Counted from the stretch's first letter, positions 18,476-30,767 are shown. The stretch: 64,000 nucleotides of DNA from Punica granatum (GCF_007655135.1 NC_045131.1:19328001-19392000), one strand, 5' to 3'. Translations and numbers: made by a program. Notes: a model not told the origin generated them from the letters alone.

Positions 18476-21400
18476 TGACCAGCACGGGTGTGCCGGTGAT
18501 GGGCGCGGGTGGCGCTGGATGACGAGCACGGGCGTGCGCGGGTGACATGCGCGGGTGTGCTGGTGATGGGCGCGGTGGCGCTGATGACGAGCACGGGGCG
18601 TGCGCGGTGACGGCGCGGGTGTGCTGGTGATGGGCGCGGGTGGCGCTGGATGACGAGCACGGGCGTGCGCGGGTGACGGGCGCGGGTGTGCTGGTGATGG
18701 GCGCGGGTGGCGCTGGATGACGAGCACGGGCGTGCGCGGGTGACGGGCGCGGGTGTGCTGGTGAAGGGCGCGGGCGTCGCTGGATGACGAGCACGGGCGT
18801 GCGCGGGTGACCGGCACGGGTGTGCTGGTGATGGGCGCGGGTGGCGCTGGATGACGAGCACGGGCGTGCGCGGGTGACGGGCACGGGTGTGCTGGTGAAG
18901 GGCGCGGGTGGCGCTGGATGACGAGCACGGGAGTGCGCGGGTGGCGGGCACGGGTGTGATGGTGAAGGGCGCGGGTGGCGCTGGTGACGAGCACGGGCGT
19001 GCGCGGGTGACCGGCAAGGGTGTGCTGGTGATGGGCGCGGGTGGCGCTGGATGTCGAGCACAGGGGTGCGCGGTGACGGGCACGGGTGGCGTGGTGGAGG
19101 GCACGGACGGGAGCGGGTGACGGGCGCGGCGTGCGCGGATGACGGGCGCGGCGGCGCTGGTGACGGGCGCGGGCGTGCGCTGGATGACGAGCACGGGCGT
19201 GCGCGGGTGACGGGCACGGTGTGCCGGTGAAGGGCGCGGTGACGCTGGATGACGAGCACGGGCGTGCGCGGGTGACCGGCAAGGGTGTGCTAGTGATGGG
19301 CGCGGGTGGCGATAGATGACGAGCACAGGGGTGCGCGGGTGACGGGCGCGGTGGCGCTGGATGATGAGCACGGGAGTGCGCGGGTGACGGGCACGGGTGT
19401 GCTGGTGAAGGGCGCGGGTGGCGCTGGATGACGAGCACGGGCGTGCGCGGGTGACGGGCGCGGGTGTGCCGGTGATGGGCGCGGGTGGCGCTGGATGACG
19501 AGCACGGGCGTGCGCGGGTGACGGGCGCGGGTGTGCTGGTGATGGGCGCGGGTGGCGCTGGATGACGAGCACGGGCGTGCGCGGGTGACGGGCGCGGGTG
19601 TGCTGGTGATGGGCGCGGGTGGCGCTGGATGACGAGCACGGGCGTGCGCGGGTGACGGGCGCGGGTGTGCTGGTGATGGGCGCGGGTGGCGCTGGATGAC
19701 GAGCACGGGCGTGCGCGGGTGACGGGCGCGGGTGTGCTGGTGAAGGGCGCGGGTGGCGCTGGATGATTAGCACGGGCGTGCCGGGTGACCGGCACGGTGT
19801 GCTGGTGATGGGCGCGGTGGCGCTGGATGACGAGCACGGGCGTGCGCGGGTGACCAGCACGGGTGTGCCGGTGATGGGCGCGGGTGGCGCTGGATGACGA
19901 GCACGGGCGTGCGCGGGTGACCAGCACGGGTGTGCCGGTGATGGGCGCGGTGGCGCTGGATGACGAGCACGGGCGTGCGCGGTGACGGGCGCGGGTGTGC
20001 TGGTGATGGGCGCGGGTGGCGCTGGATGACGAGCACGGGCGTGCGCGGGTGACGGGCGCGGGTGTGCTGGTGATGGGCGCGGGTGGCGCTGGATGACGAG
20101 CACGGGCGTGCGCGGGTGACGGGCGCGGTGTGCTGGTGATGGGCGCGGGTGGCGCTGGATGACGAGCACGGGCGTGCGCGGGTGACGGGCACGGGTGTGC
20201 TGGTGAAGGGCGCGTGGTGGCGCTGGATGACGAGCACGGGAGTGCGCGGGTGGCGGGCCACGGGTGTGATGGTGAAGGGCGCGGGTGGCGCTGGTGACGA
20301 GCACGGGCGTGCGCGGGTGACCGGCAAGGGTGTGCTGGTGATGGGCGCGGGTGGCGCTTGATGTCGAGCACAGGGGTGCGCGGGTGACGGGCACGGGTGG
20401 CGCTGGTGGAGGGCACGGACGGGAGCGGGTGACGGGCGCGGGCGTGCGCGGATGACGGGCGCGGGCCGTGCGCTGGTGACGGGCGCGGGCGTGCGCTGGA
20501 TGACGAGCACGGGCGTGCGCGGGTGACGGGCACGGGTGTGCCGTGAAGGGCGCGGGTGACGCTGGATGACGAGCACGGGCGTGCGCGGGTGACCGGCAAG
20601 GGTGTGCTAGTGATGGGCGCGGGTGGCGATAGATGACGAGCACAGGGGTGCGCGGGTGACGGGCGCGGGTGGCGCTGGATGATGAGCACGGGAGTGCGCG
20701 GGTGACGGGCACGGGTGTGCTGGTGAAGGGCGCGGGTGGCGCTGGATGACGAGCACGGGCGTGCGCGGGTGACGGGCGCGGGTGTGCCGGTGATGGGCGC
20801 GGGTGGCGCTGGATGACGAGCACGGGCGTGCGCGGGTGACGGGCGCGGGTGTGCTGGTGATGGGCGCGGGTGGCGCTGGATGACGAGCACGGGCGTGCGC
20901 GGGTGACGGGCGCGGGTGTGCTGGTGATGGGCGCGGGTGGCGCTGGATGACGAGCACGGGCGTGCGCGGGTGACGGCGCGGGTTGTGCTGGTGATGGGCG
21001 CGGGTGGCGCTGGATGACGAGCACGGGCGTGCGCGGGTGACGGGCGCGGGGGTGTGCTGGTGAAGGGCGCGGGTGCGCTGGATGATTAGCACGGGCGTGC
21101 GCGGGTGACCGGCACGGTGTGCTGGTGATGGGCGCGGGTGGCGCTGGATGACGAGCACGGGCGTGCGCGGGTGACCAGCACGGGTGTGCCGGTGATGGGC
21201 GCGGGTGGCGCTGGATGACGAGCACGGGCGTGCGCGGGTGACGGGCGCGGGTGTGCTGGTGATGGGCGCGGGTGGCGCTGGATGACGAGCACGGGCGTGC
21301 GCGGGTGACGGGCGCGGGTGTGCTGGTGATGGGCGCGGGTGGCGCTGGATGACGAGCACGGGCGTGCGCGGGTGACGGGCGCGGGTGTGCTGGTGATGGG

Positions 21401-22671
21401 CGCGGGTGGCGCTGGATGACGAGCACGGGCGTGCGCGGGTGACGGGCCCGGGTGTGCTGGTGAAGGGCGCGGGTGGCGCTGGATGACGAGCACGGGAGTG
21501 CGCGGGTGGCGGGCACGGGTGTGATGGTGAAGGGCGCGGGTGGCGCTGGTGACGAGCACGGGCGTGCGCGGGTGACCGGCAAGGGTGTGCTGGTGATGGG
21601 CGCGGGTGGCGCTGGATGTCGAGCACAGGGGTGCGCGGGTGACGGGCACGGGTGGCGCTGGTGGAGGGCACGGACGGGAGCGGGTGACGGGCGCGGGCGT
21701 GCGCGGATGACGGGCGCGGGCGTGCGCTGGTGACGGGCGCGGGCGTGCGCTGGATGACGAGCACGGGCGTGCGCGGGTGACGGGCACGGGTGTGCCGGTG
21801 AAGGGCGCGGGTGACGCTGGATGACGAGCACGGGCGTGCGCGGGTGACCGGCAAGGGTGTGCTAGTGATGGGCGCGGGTGGCGATAGATGACGAGCACAG
21901 GGGTGCGCGGGTGACGGGCGCGGGTGGCGCTGGATGATGAGCACGGGAGTGCGCGGGTGACGGGCACGGGTGTGCTGGTGAAGGGCGCGGGTGGCGCTGG
22001 ATGACGAGCACGGGCGTGCGCGGGTGACCAGCACGGGTGTGCCGGTGATGGGCGCGGGTGGCGCTGGATGACGAGCACGGGCGTGCGCGGGTGACGGGCG
22101 CGGGTGTGCTGGTGATGGGCGCGGGTGGCGCTGGATGACGAGCACGGGCGTGCGCGGGTGACGGGCGCGGGTGTGCTGGTGATGGGCGCGGGTGGCGCTG
22201 GATGACGAGCACGGGCGTGCGCGGGTGACGGGCGCGGGTGTGCTGGTGATGGGCGCGGGTGGCGCTGGATGACGAGCACGGGCGTGCGCGGGTGACGGGC
22301 GCGGGTGTGCTGGTGAAGGGCGCGGGTGGCGCTGGATGACGAGCACGGGCGTGCGCGGGTGACCGGCACGGGTGTGCTGGTGATGGGCGCGGGTGGCGCT
22401 GGATGACGAGCACGGGCGTGCGCGGGTGACGGGCGCGGGTGTGCTGGTGATGGGCGCGGGTGGCGCTGGATGACGAGCACGGGCGTGCGCGGGTGACGGG
22501 CGCGGGTGTGCTGGTGATGGGCGCGGGTGGCGCTGGATGACGAGCACGGGCGTGCGCGGGTGACGGGCGCGGGTGTGCTGGTGATGGGCGCGGGTGGCGC
22601 TGGATGACGAGCACGGGCGTGCGCGGGTGACGGGCGCGGGTGTGCTGGTGATGGGCGCGGGTGGCGCTGGT
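18476..22671. repeat. GC-rich 67-bp minisatellite with higher-order structure
   Basis: About 62 units of 67 bp, each containing GATGACGAGCACGGGCGTGC and GTGATGGGCGCGGG. The spacing is exact over long stretches, for example between 19501 and 19568. A distinctive variant block (GATGTCGAGCAC then GGCACGGACGGGAG) recurs at 19051, 20361 and 21616, giving a higher-order period of about 1.25-1.31 kb in three copies. 67 is not a multiple of three, yet the minus strand is open in all frames, so the 250-1182 codon frames here are artefacts of composition. Many 1-base G-run differences before about 20600 suggest unpolished sequence. Confidence 0.95.
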
Positions 22672-22860
22672 GACGCTCGGTGACGGACGTTGGTGACGCC
22701 CGAGGGTTGCGCTCGGTGACGCTCGGTGACGGACGCTGGTGACGCTCGAGGGTTGCGCTCGGTGACGCTCGGTGACGGGCGCTGGCTACTCTCGGTGACG
22801 CTCGGTGACGGGCGCTGGCTGCGCTCGGTGACGCTCGGTGACGGACGCTGGTCACCCGAG
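22672..22860. repeat. Short tandem repeat bordering the minisatellite
   Basis: Units of about 33-46 bp built on GACGCTCGGTGACGGACGCT, four to five copies. A copy follows the minisatellite in LTR 3 at about 36492-36675. Confidence 0.8.
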
Positions 22861-23850
22861 AGCTCCAACTAGTCCCGAGATGCGGGATGGGACCTTCAAG
22901 AGTCGGGTTGGACCGTTGATGGGTCGGTTTTGAGCTGTTTTCCGTTGAACAGACCCGAATGGCATCAAACAGACCCGGCTGAAATATTGGACAGACCCGA
23001 CTGGCACAAGTCGGGTCGGACGTCGCCACGGAGGCTCCCGATGGAATTTTGAGGCAAGGTCAGTGGCTCCTGACTCCTAACTTACCCCCGGAGGTGACTG
23101 TGGTGGTCGTTTGGTCCCAGAGTTATCGGGTCGACCCGTACAGCCCTGCAAAGATCACGGAAAACAGAGTACGTCTGGAAATTCGGACCCGTCTGGCACC
23201 AGTCGGGTCGGACGTCGCCACGGAGGCTCCCGATGGAATTTTTGAGCAAGGCCAACGGCTCCCGACTGCTAACTCACCTCTGGAGGTGGCTGTGGTGGTC
23301 GTTTTCCGAAAAGAGTCTCGGATCGACCCGATCTGCAAGAAAACCGCACAAACAGTCAGAAATTTCGACCCGACTGGGCAGTCGGGCTGTTTCTTCTTCC
23401 TGGGGTTAAACCGACGGGTTTTTTCTTGGATTTCTTGACTTCTTGACACCCTAGGGTTGTGTGGGGAGGTGTTCGATGGGTTTTGGTAGCTCAAACCGAC
23501 TTGGAAAGGCTTGAAACCCGGTTTGACATTTTTTACCCGAGAAGGACCAAATCTGTCCAGATTTTGTTCAAGGCTGGTTCTATGGCTTAGAGGCTTCAAA
23601 CTTAAAATCTAAGTTCAGAAATGGATAGAGGGGCTCGAAAACATGTGGGATATGAAGTTTGGTAAAGTTTGGATTCAAGCCGGGATGGATTCCGACTTAA
23701 GACTTATCCCGGTTTTGCTTGGTTTTGCTTGCTGGAAATGGCTGAAGCTTGCTGCGGTTTGCTATGGAGTTTGAGAGCTTTTGAAGAGGGAGAAATGCTA
23801 GAGAGAGAGTGTTTTTAAGGTGTCCCCTTAAGTTAATGACATTTGGACAA

Positions 23851-23856
23851 TATATA
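23851..23856 (-). promoter_or_regulatory. Candidate LTR promoter TATA box (LTR 2)
   Basis: TATATA, preceded on the plus strand by GGACAA. On the minus strand, downstream, lies a CT-rich run near 23800-23812 (CTCTCTCTCTAGC) that could hold the start of transcription. Same place as 37692 in LTR 3. Inference. Confidence 0.45.
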
Positions 23857-25430
23857 GAAAAGCTTAAATGCAAGATTAGTGAAGAAAAGTGCAATTAGGG
23901 CCATGGATTAGTGGAATCCGAATTTCTTAAGGAAATATCAAGCTCAATCCTCATCCATTGCATTAATGGAGAAGAGATAAGAGCATTGATGGCTTGGATG
24001 GGAAGTTGGAGTGTTGAATTGAAACACTTAGATATTTTGCAAAAGGAAGACAAATGCAAGTTGTCTTCTTGGCTTGAAGAAGAAGATGACAAGAGACATG
24101 GAGGGCAATGGGCATGGGTGAGGCGGCACTGAGTTGGCCGTGGGTCCCACGGGTCGCGAGGTAAGTTCGGGCCAAAGTTCGGGTCTCGATTGGTCGCGCA
24201 TTCGAAGTTCGTGGTTCAAATTGAACGTCGAATTGTCGATATACGCGAGATTGACATTTTTCATGGAGAAATGTCCCGGATGTGTGCGAGGCTCGGAATC
24301 CGGTTTTGCTCATTGCAAGTGACCAGGGCGAAGTTGTCCGCTTCTGACAGCATATCTTGTGTCCGCATCTCACGTTGGTCATTTTGACATAAATTGTCAG
24401 ACAACGTGAACAATTATCCCTTAAGCCGGTAATGCTAACGTGGGGCCGGAGACGTCCTAGGAGGTCGAAACTGGATTTCTCAGGGTGATTTCTGAGTTAC
24501 TTGGGCACTCCGGAGATTACTGTAATCTCTGTTTGTCGAGATCAAAACCTCTAAAGCGCTGCTCGGGAGGTCTAGGTGAGTCGTGTGATTTATTCCGACG
24601 ATTCCACATTGAGCCTTGAGAAGGCTAGCATTGTGTAACGTAAGCATTCGGAGTTAAGTTTCCCCAAAGAGGACCTCCGGATATGGATTTCCACTAAAAA
24701 TGGTCATTTCCGCTCTTTGGAGGTTACTCGGGAAACCGCGAGGGGTTTTGCTGTTTGTTTTGCCCAATTGTGAATGTCTGCTAGAGTTTTCTGGGCAATG
24801 CGGTATGAACTTCGTTTGCCGTAATTCCATCAGACCCTTCTCCGGCTATGCTCTTCTGAAGAGGGGTATGCTTGTTTTGTCGTTCGGAAGTCATTTGAAG
24901 TGTCTGTGTGACTTCCAAAAGACAATCTGAAGCGTTGTTCATACTCTGTGTGTTGATGGGGCATGGCCGCGTCTGATATTTGGAATTAACTTTTCTCCAG
25001 GAAACCGGCATTTTTGGACTTCCACTGAAAAGTTGTCTGTATACAGAAAATTGTTCTGTATAGAGCAGATGATTTGAAAAATGCCTTTGGGGACACTTTT
25101 CATCTTTTTGGCACTGGTGTGGATTTTTGGAGTCCAATATTCACTATCTTCCGACGGCCGAGCGAACTATCGGAAAATAGTGTCGTCCGTGTAGTACACT
25201 GAAAACGCCGGTTTTGGACATTGTTGAGTTCTTTGGTCGCTCTGTTCCCCTTTGGTGACCCCTAGAGTCCTTCTGTCATGTCCATGGGCCATTTGCTCAA
25301 TTTTGCCAACTTGAGGATGAATAGTGATTTCTTGCTCTGCCGAGCCGTTTTCTGTATTCTGCTCAAGTCATGGCTTGGGTCATTGCTAATATCATTGTTT
25401 GGAATGGTGAGCCAAAACGGGGTGCTGACA

Positions 25431-25450
25431 GCTTGCCCCTCTTTGACTAC
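25431..25450 (-). other. Polypurine tract of element II
   Basis: The plus strand reads GCTTGCCCCTCTTTGACTAC, so the minus strand has AAAGAGGGGCAAGC next to the 3' LTR. Same motif as at 7524. Confidence 0.8.
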
Positions 25451-25646
25451 TTGCTCGAATAGAGGATGCAATCAAAGATTTCAAAAGCACCCCAGTTTGA
25501 TAGCAATGATCAAAATGGAATTTCCTATATGGCCCTCTCCTTTTTGTTTTGGATATGTAGGATGTTGTACCTAATAAGAGGGAATATGGTGAGATGTGCA
25601 CAATAAACATGTAGAGTTCGGAACAAAACTGAAACGGGCAATTAAA

Positions 25647-25849
25647 GTCGGGACTGACCCGACGGGGACTGACCCCAATGCAAGAAAAGTAATCGGGACT
25701 GACCCAAAGGGGACTGACCCCAATGCAGGAAAAGTAATCGGGACTGACCCGAAGGGGACTGACCCCAATGCAGGAAAAGTAATCGGGACTGACCCGAAGG
25801 GGACTGACCCCAATGCAAGAAAGGTAGTCGGGATTGACCCGAAGGGGTT
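25647..25849. repeat. 45-bp tandem repeat in the 3' UTR of element II
   Basis: About four and a half units of 45 bp (AATCGGGACTGACCCGAAGG core). Counterpart of 7733-7886. Confidence 0.85.
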
Positions 25850-26014
25850 TGCAATATGCACGGGGCGCATACCGAATGAACTGCATGGTTCAAAGGCGCC
25901 TACCCGGTGGACTTGCGATGTGCACGAGCGCTTGCTCGGCTGGTTTGCAATATGCACGGGGCGCATACCGAATGAACTGCATAGTTCAAAGGCGCCTACC
26001 CGGTGGACTTGCGA
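25850..26014. repeat. 96-bp direct repeat, two copies, element II
   Basis: Two copies starting TTTGCAATATGCACGGGGCG, followed directly by the 56-bp array, as in element I. Confidence 0.8.
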
Positions 26015-26463
26015 TGTGCACTGCAATCCTGAGAGGGTGCACGCTAATGAAAGTGCATTGCAGAAATAAATGTGCACTGCGGTCCTGAGAGGGTGCACGC
26101 TAATGAAAATGCATTGCGGAAATAAATGTGCACTGCGGTCCTGAGAGGGTGCACGCTAATGAAAGTGCATTGCGGAAATAAATGTGCACTGCGGTCCTGA
26201 GAGGGTGCACGCTAATGAAAGTGCATTGCGGAAATAAATGTGCACTGCGGTCCTGAGAGGGTGCACGCTAATGAAAGTGCATTGCGGAAATAAATGTGCA
26301 CTGCGGTCCTGAAAGGGTGTACGCTAATGAAAGTGCATTGCGGAAATAAATGTGCACTGCGGTCCTGAGAGGGTGCACGCTAATGAAAGTGCATTGCCGA
26401 AATAAATGTGCACTGCGGTCCTGAGAGGGTGCACGCTAATGAAAGTGCATTGTAGAAATAAAT
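26015..26463. repeat. 56-bp tandem repeat array, 8 copies, element II
   Basis: Eight units of 56 bp beginning TGTGCACTGCGGTCCTGAGA. Element I has twelve, so copy number has changed while the unit stayed the same. Confidence 0.9.
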
Positions 26464-27835
26464 GTGTGAGAAGTAAATGCAAACACTGGGGAGTGGTGTG
26501 AGGTGTGGAAGGAATCATTGTGTTCCTTCCCTCGTTGATTTCGTCCATGTTGCAATCGATGTGGTGGCAAAATGCTTCGTTATTTGCCAACTGATTGCGA
26601 TGCAACTGAGTGCCTGGAGTGCTGCTCTGAAGATTCTCCTCTTGGGTTGAGATTGTCATCCGTCACATGAAGTAGAGATGAATCGATCTTGGGGAGATAT
26701 CTTCCAAGGAGCGTTGATTTGTCGGAGGCAAGCGTTGATGCTGGGACGAAGTCATTTCACTGAAGCCTTACCTCTGTGGCAGTGATGTGTTTGATCTGCC
26801 GAAAGCCGGGCTCGCCGCTAGGCGGTTACCTATTGGGCTGCCGGAAACCGACTTTGCTGCTGAGGAATGATTGTGCTTTGTCGGAGGCCAGCTCTGCTGC
26901 TTGGACGGTCATGCTTTGACCTGCAAGAAGTTCGCCAAAAGTCGGCGTCTTGTATTGCGAGACTCGAGCTCTAAGACAGAGCGCCTACGTATCCCGTGGA
27001 ACTAGGAATCAGAGTCTGTCGTAGTTCATGCTGTTTGCAGTACCTGTGATCCTGACATTACTAGTAAATCATGTTAGAAATACTAACAAGTAATGGACAC
27101 AGGTAAGCATGAAAATGTTGTTGCGACACGCAGATCTTCAGTTTTGGGTCACCTAAACAACCCATGAAGATTTTTGCTTTGACAGTATAAGTAGGTCCCG
27201 TTCTCGGAGGCCTAGATGCGAGGCCTCCAGGGGCTCCCGTTAGCTATGTATTGGGCATATCGAGACTTCCCCGACGATGCCCTAGCAATTCTATCGTTTG
27301 TTCGACGCGCTCGTCGGCTTTGAACCCTTCTCAATAGGGTACAGTAGGGCGCTGCATTTGCAACCCGCTTGGGGATTTCTATTCAGATTTGGTTAGACTC
27401 GGTCTGACCATTTCCAAAGCGTTGTGACTAGACTCTTGGAGAGGAATGTCTGGGATTTTGGCTCTGTGATAGCCTGTTGAAGGGTGGCTGTGACCCATTC
27501 GGAGTTATGCAAAGACAAAGTGAAAAGAGAAAGCTTGGGAAGCATGTTGCCCGCAGGCTAAAAGGATACACGGGTTCACGCCTGCAATGAGATGTACCCC
27601 CATTTTTCTTCGTCCTTCTGTTGTGTAGGTTGTACTGAACTGCTTGGACGGCATATTCAGTTACCCACTGTGCTTGAGGAAGGTTCCCCCTTGGACGGTT
27701 GAGTGGTATTGGAGAGCCGATCGGGGATCGTGTTGGAATAGATAAACTGGCCACTTCCCTTGGGGATCTCTTGTCCACACGATGTGTGAGAGACTAGGGG
27801 CAATTTTATTTATCTCTCGTTTTGCTCTCCTTTTG

Positions 27836-27990
27836 CTACGATCACCCACCTCGGGGCCGCACCTCTCAACCTAAAGGGGAAGAGCTCTCCTTTTGCCACG
27901 ACCGCCCCAAAGGGTTTTCGGTCGTGCCTCTCTTTTACCCTAGCTTTTGCCTAGGTCGCCCCAAAAAGGGGTTTTTGACCTAGCGGGCTC
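27836..27990 (-). other. Hairpin cluster in element II, related to 9376-9660
   Basis: Two clear stems: CACGACCG (27897-27904) with CGGTCGTG (27919-27926), and CTAGGTC (27951-27957) with GACCTAG (27977-27983). Both are preceded by CTTTTGC. Inside the loops a second pairing is possible (CCCC with GGGG). A weaker third unit starts near 27836. The inverted counterpart is at 1290-1450. Confidence 0.6.
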
Positions 27991-28620
27991 GATTCTTTTA
28001 TCTCTCGAGTTTGCAAGGGCGAAGGGTTCGAAGGATTCAACCTCCAAATGCATTGTTTTCTGTCTCTGTCGAGGAGTTGTGTCTGCTGCTCCCCTTTTGT
28101 CGGGGTTTGTTGATTTCTCAGAATTGGCGGCGTCGGAGTTTTAAATCTCGGCGGTGCCTTGTTTTGTTCATTGGCAGGTTTTTCCTGCATCTTTTCTCTC
28201 TCTCTTCATTGGCGGGTTTTTCCCGCTTCTTTTCGCTCTGTTTTTTTTTTTTCTTGCAGCTGGGGTTTGTTTTGTGCCCCGTGTCTTTGTTTGAAACTCC
28301 TCGACTTTGTATCACCGAGGCCACTTTGGTGTGCTTCGCCTCGTGGAGACTTGTTGTGTGTTGCTAGCCCTATTTTGTGAGGACCGGCTTTCTTGGAAGT
28401 TTGACTCCCGTGCACTCGAAAGTTGAACTTCGTGTCATTTTCCCTTGCAATCTCTTCAGGTGAATTCCCCTATTGTCTAGAAGGAAAATACAAATTTGCC
28501 CTAGGGAACCAGTGGTTGGAGTTGTCTTGATGCTTGTTGCGGAGGAGGCCTGGACTTAACGCAAATGACCAGGAGCGTTCCAACGTCACTTGCTGGAGTG
28601 ACCCACGATGGCGACCTCGG

Positions 28621-28785
28621 GGCGAGCTTCAACCAGGGAGGCCCAGTGTACGTCGCTTGCCGAGGTTGTGTTAGCGCGAACTTCAACCGGGGATGCCCCA
28701 GTGTACGTCGCTTGGAAAAGTTGTGCTAGTGCGAACTTCAACCGGGGATGCCCCAGTGTACGTCACTTGGAAATGCTTTTCGTGG
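28621..28785. repeat. 55-bp direct repeat, three copies
   Basis: Units start at 28621, 28676 and 28731 with GCGAACTTCAACCGGGGATG-like sequence and contain CCCAGTGTACGTC. The first copy is the most diverged. Confidence 0.75.
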
Positions 28786-29730
28786 GTGGATGATGTCCGA
28801 GGTGGTCTCGGTGCAAGCGTTGAACGCGAATGCCCCGGTCTTTTGTCATCGATGTGACTCGTGGTGGGCGGTTTCTGCAACTGTCGCCCCTGGCCGTCTC
28901 ATGTCGTCAATGTCAACTGAAATCGTTGCGTTGATGGCATAAGGCTCGCTCAGTTGTTTTTGTCTTTAGCTTTGTAGGGGGTATCTCCGTGCCGAGCCCC
29001 TTCCCTGTCAAAGTATAAGGGAGAAGGCTCGAGAGGAGTTCTCAGAAAGGCGTGAGCCTGTGCATCATTCTTCGCCTGTGACCGACGTGTCCCTGTAAAA
29101 GATGACAAAGAAGATAGTGTGTTAGGCGATTGTGCGGTGGAGTATGCGGTAAGAAATATGGGGTGGACCCATGGGAAAATCCCTTTTGTCTCGCACACGA
29201 CCCATGGGGTGTCGCGTGTGGATGACATTTGTTTCCGGGAATGTAGTCATCATCACTCTGGAGTGGTTAGACCATGACTGAAGTCACATAAGCATGTTTT
29301 CCCTAATTGCGAGTAGGCATGCGCAGCCGTCCTAGGGAAGGCTCGAGAAGCCGAGTCCCACGAGGACAGGTAAGTCGAACAGGTCCAACAGAACCGATAG
29401 GGCGTCTTCGAGACTGTCCTAATGCTCCATTGAAGGATTTGTTCATGTCGGGAGCCTATTTGTGGGAATGCATTTGAATGAAAGCAACAGAGAGTTTAAA
29501 GAAAACTGCGCGTGTTGCCCCAGTGTTTAGTCGGTGATCACAACGGAGGTGGATGAGATCCATTCTTTGATCGGAGGCATGACCGTGCTGGTCTGCGATG
29601 GAGAGTTGGGTCATGCTCTGTTTGTGGAGCTGTCACTTTCTGTCTTTGTAGTGGAAAGATTAGACTTGCTCCTTGAAGTATCGCTTGGATGAATTTGTAT
29701 CCAAGTCGATCTTGGATTTCAGATGAGCCT

Positions 29731-29832
29731 GAAAGCAGTAAATGCGAGGCGTCAAAACCTGAAAGCAGTAAATGCGGGGCCGAAGCCCAAAAGCAGTAAA
29801 TGCTGGGCCGAGGCCCGAAAGCAGTAAATGCA
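29731..29832. repeat. 28-30-bp tandem repeat, about four copies
   Basis: GAAAGCAGTAAATGC repeats at 29731, 29761, 29789 and 29817, with GGGCCGAAGCCC-type self-complementary linkers. The same motif is amplified as a 32-bp unit at 55671-56180. Confidence 0.75.
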
Positions 29833-30384
29833 TGCTCGATAGGAAAATGCAAGAGATGTAAGAGCAAAGGTCAATGCTGAGGAATAGCGCAAGGCGCTGC
29901 AATGCAGTGACGCCAGTTTGCTTGCGGTATTGCTCTATGGAGCAGGGATGGGGACTTAGTGTTGAAATCCCAAGGAGCTGGATGGATGGGAGACGTTTGT
30001 TGTCTCAATTGTGGTCGCTTAGTATTCAGGCTGTCTTCTTGTTGAGAATTTCCTGCAATGGGAAAAGAAAACAATGAAGGAGCATGAACCATTCAGCATT
30101 TCAATGCAAGAGTGTAGGGAAGCGAACTGGCCTGGTAGGTCTCGTGCAAGCACATCGAGAGACATGCATTGATATGTTGAGCAGGCATGTATGAGTTGGT
30201 GTGAACATGCTTGGACATGTGTAAGGCGCGCTCGATCGCTGGTAGATGCGCTGGGTCACGCGGAGGGACGTGCGTCCGATCACGCAGTGACACTCTCTGT
30301 TAGGAAGAAGTTAGTGTTGGTTAACTTCGCCTGGGAAGGTTGATCGGCCCTCGGGCCACAGTTCGTCTTGCTGTGGAGGAAGGG

Positions 30385-30545
30385 TGAAGGCCGCGAGTGG
30401 CCTGCCCGCGAAAGTGGGCACGACTCGCCTATCGTGCGGGGTGGGTGGCCGGGCTGGACGGCCTCTGGTCATAGCACGTCTCGCCATGGAGAGGTGAAGA
30501 CCGCAAGTGGTCTACCCGCGAAGGTCGGCACAACTTGTCTATCGT
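30385..30545. repeat. 110-bp direct repeat with compensated hairpins
   Basis: Two imperfect copies offset by 110 bp. In the first, GGCC (30389-30392) pairs with GGCC (30399-30402). In the second, GACC (30499-30502) pairs with GGTC (30509-30512). Each is followed by a CCCGCGAA-type second hairpin, which is good in copy one and weaker in copy two. Confidence 0.65.
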
Positions 30546-30767
30546 GCGGAAATGCGTTGTAGCCGCAAGAGAATAAATATATCAAATGTATGCAATGCAT
30601 GGGTTTTGAAAGCTAATGCTGTCGTTCGCATTGATTCAAAGAGTTTAAAATACAATGCAGTTTGGAAAATAAATCCTTAAGTCGATCTTCCATCCCACTC
30701 GGGGCACAAGTGAACATTGCCACGGAAAACACCAATTCCAGGCGAAAGCTTAGTGGAGATATCTATC

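Larger units (their letters stand above)
18476..25430 (-). mobile_element. LTR 2: 3' LTR of element II, start lost in the gap
   Basis: From 22860 on it is about 99% identical by eye to 36670-39323 of LTR 3, apart from two small deletions in LTR 2 (23 bp near 24252 and about 29 bp near 24545). It ends GGTGCTGACA at 25430 and is followed by a polypurine-tract complement, so it is the 3' LTR of element II. It also lies where a 5' LTR of element I would be. The first 4.2 kb visible is minisatellite. No gene is supported; a 73-codon frame at 23911-24132 recurs in LTR 3 only because the LTRs are copies. Confidence 0.85.
26464..30767 (-). other. Long non-coding interior of element II
   Basis: 4.3 kb without a supportable gene. 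26464-26610 matches element I 3' UTR. 26750-26940 has three imperfect repeats around CTGCCGAAAGCCG-like words. 26960-29470 matches 1-2329 inverted. 27840-27990 holds co-varying hairpins, 28621-28785 a 55-bp repeat, 29731-29830 a 28-30-bp repeat, and 30385-30545 a 110-bp repeat with compensatory stems. Open frames of 60-120 codons occur on both strands but carry no domain. Confidence 0.7.

Noticed and set aside
18283..23029. Very long open frames (up to 1182 codons) on the minus strand, rich in Pro, Ala, Arg and His
   Set aside because: They follow a 67-bp tandem repeat that is open in all three frames, run across the N gap, and have no domain or start context. They are products of composition.
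23911..24132. 73-codon plus frame repeated identically at 37752-37973
   Set aside because: Identical because LTR 2 and LTR 3 are copies. It is antisense to the element and the match in LTR 1 is broken.
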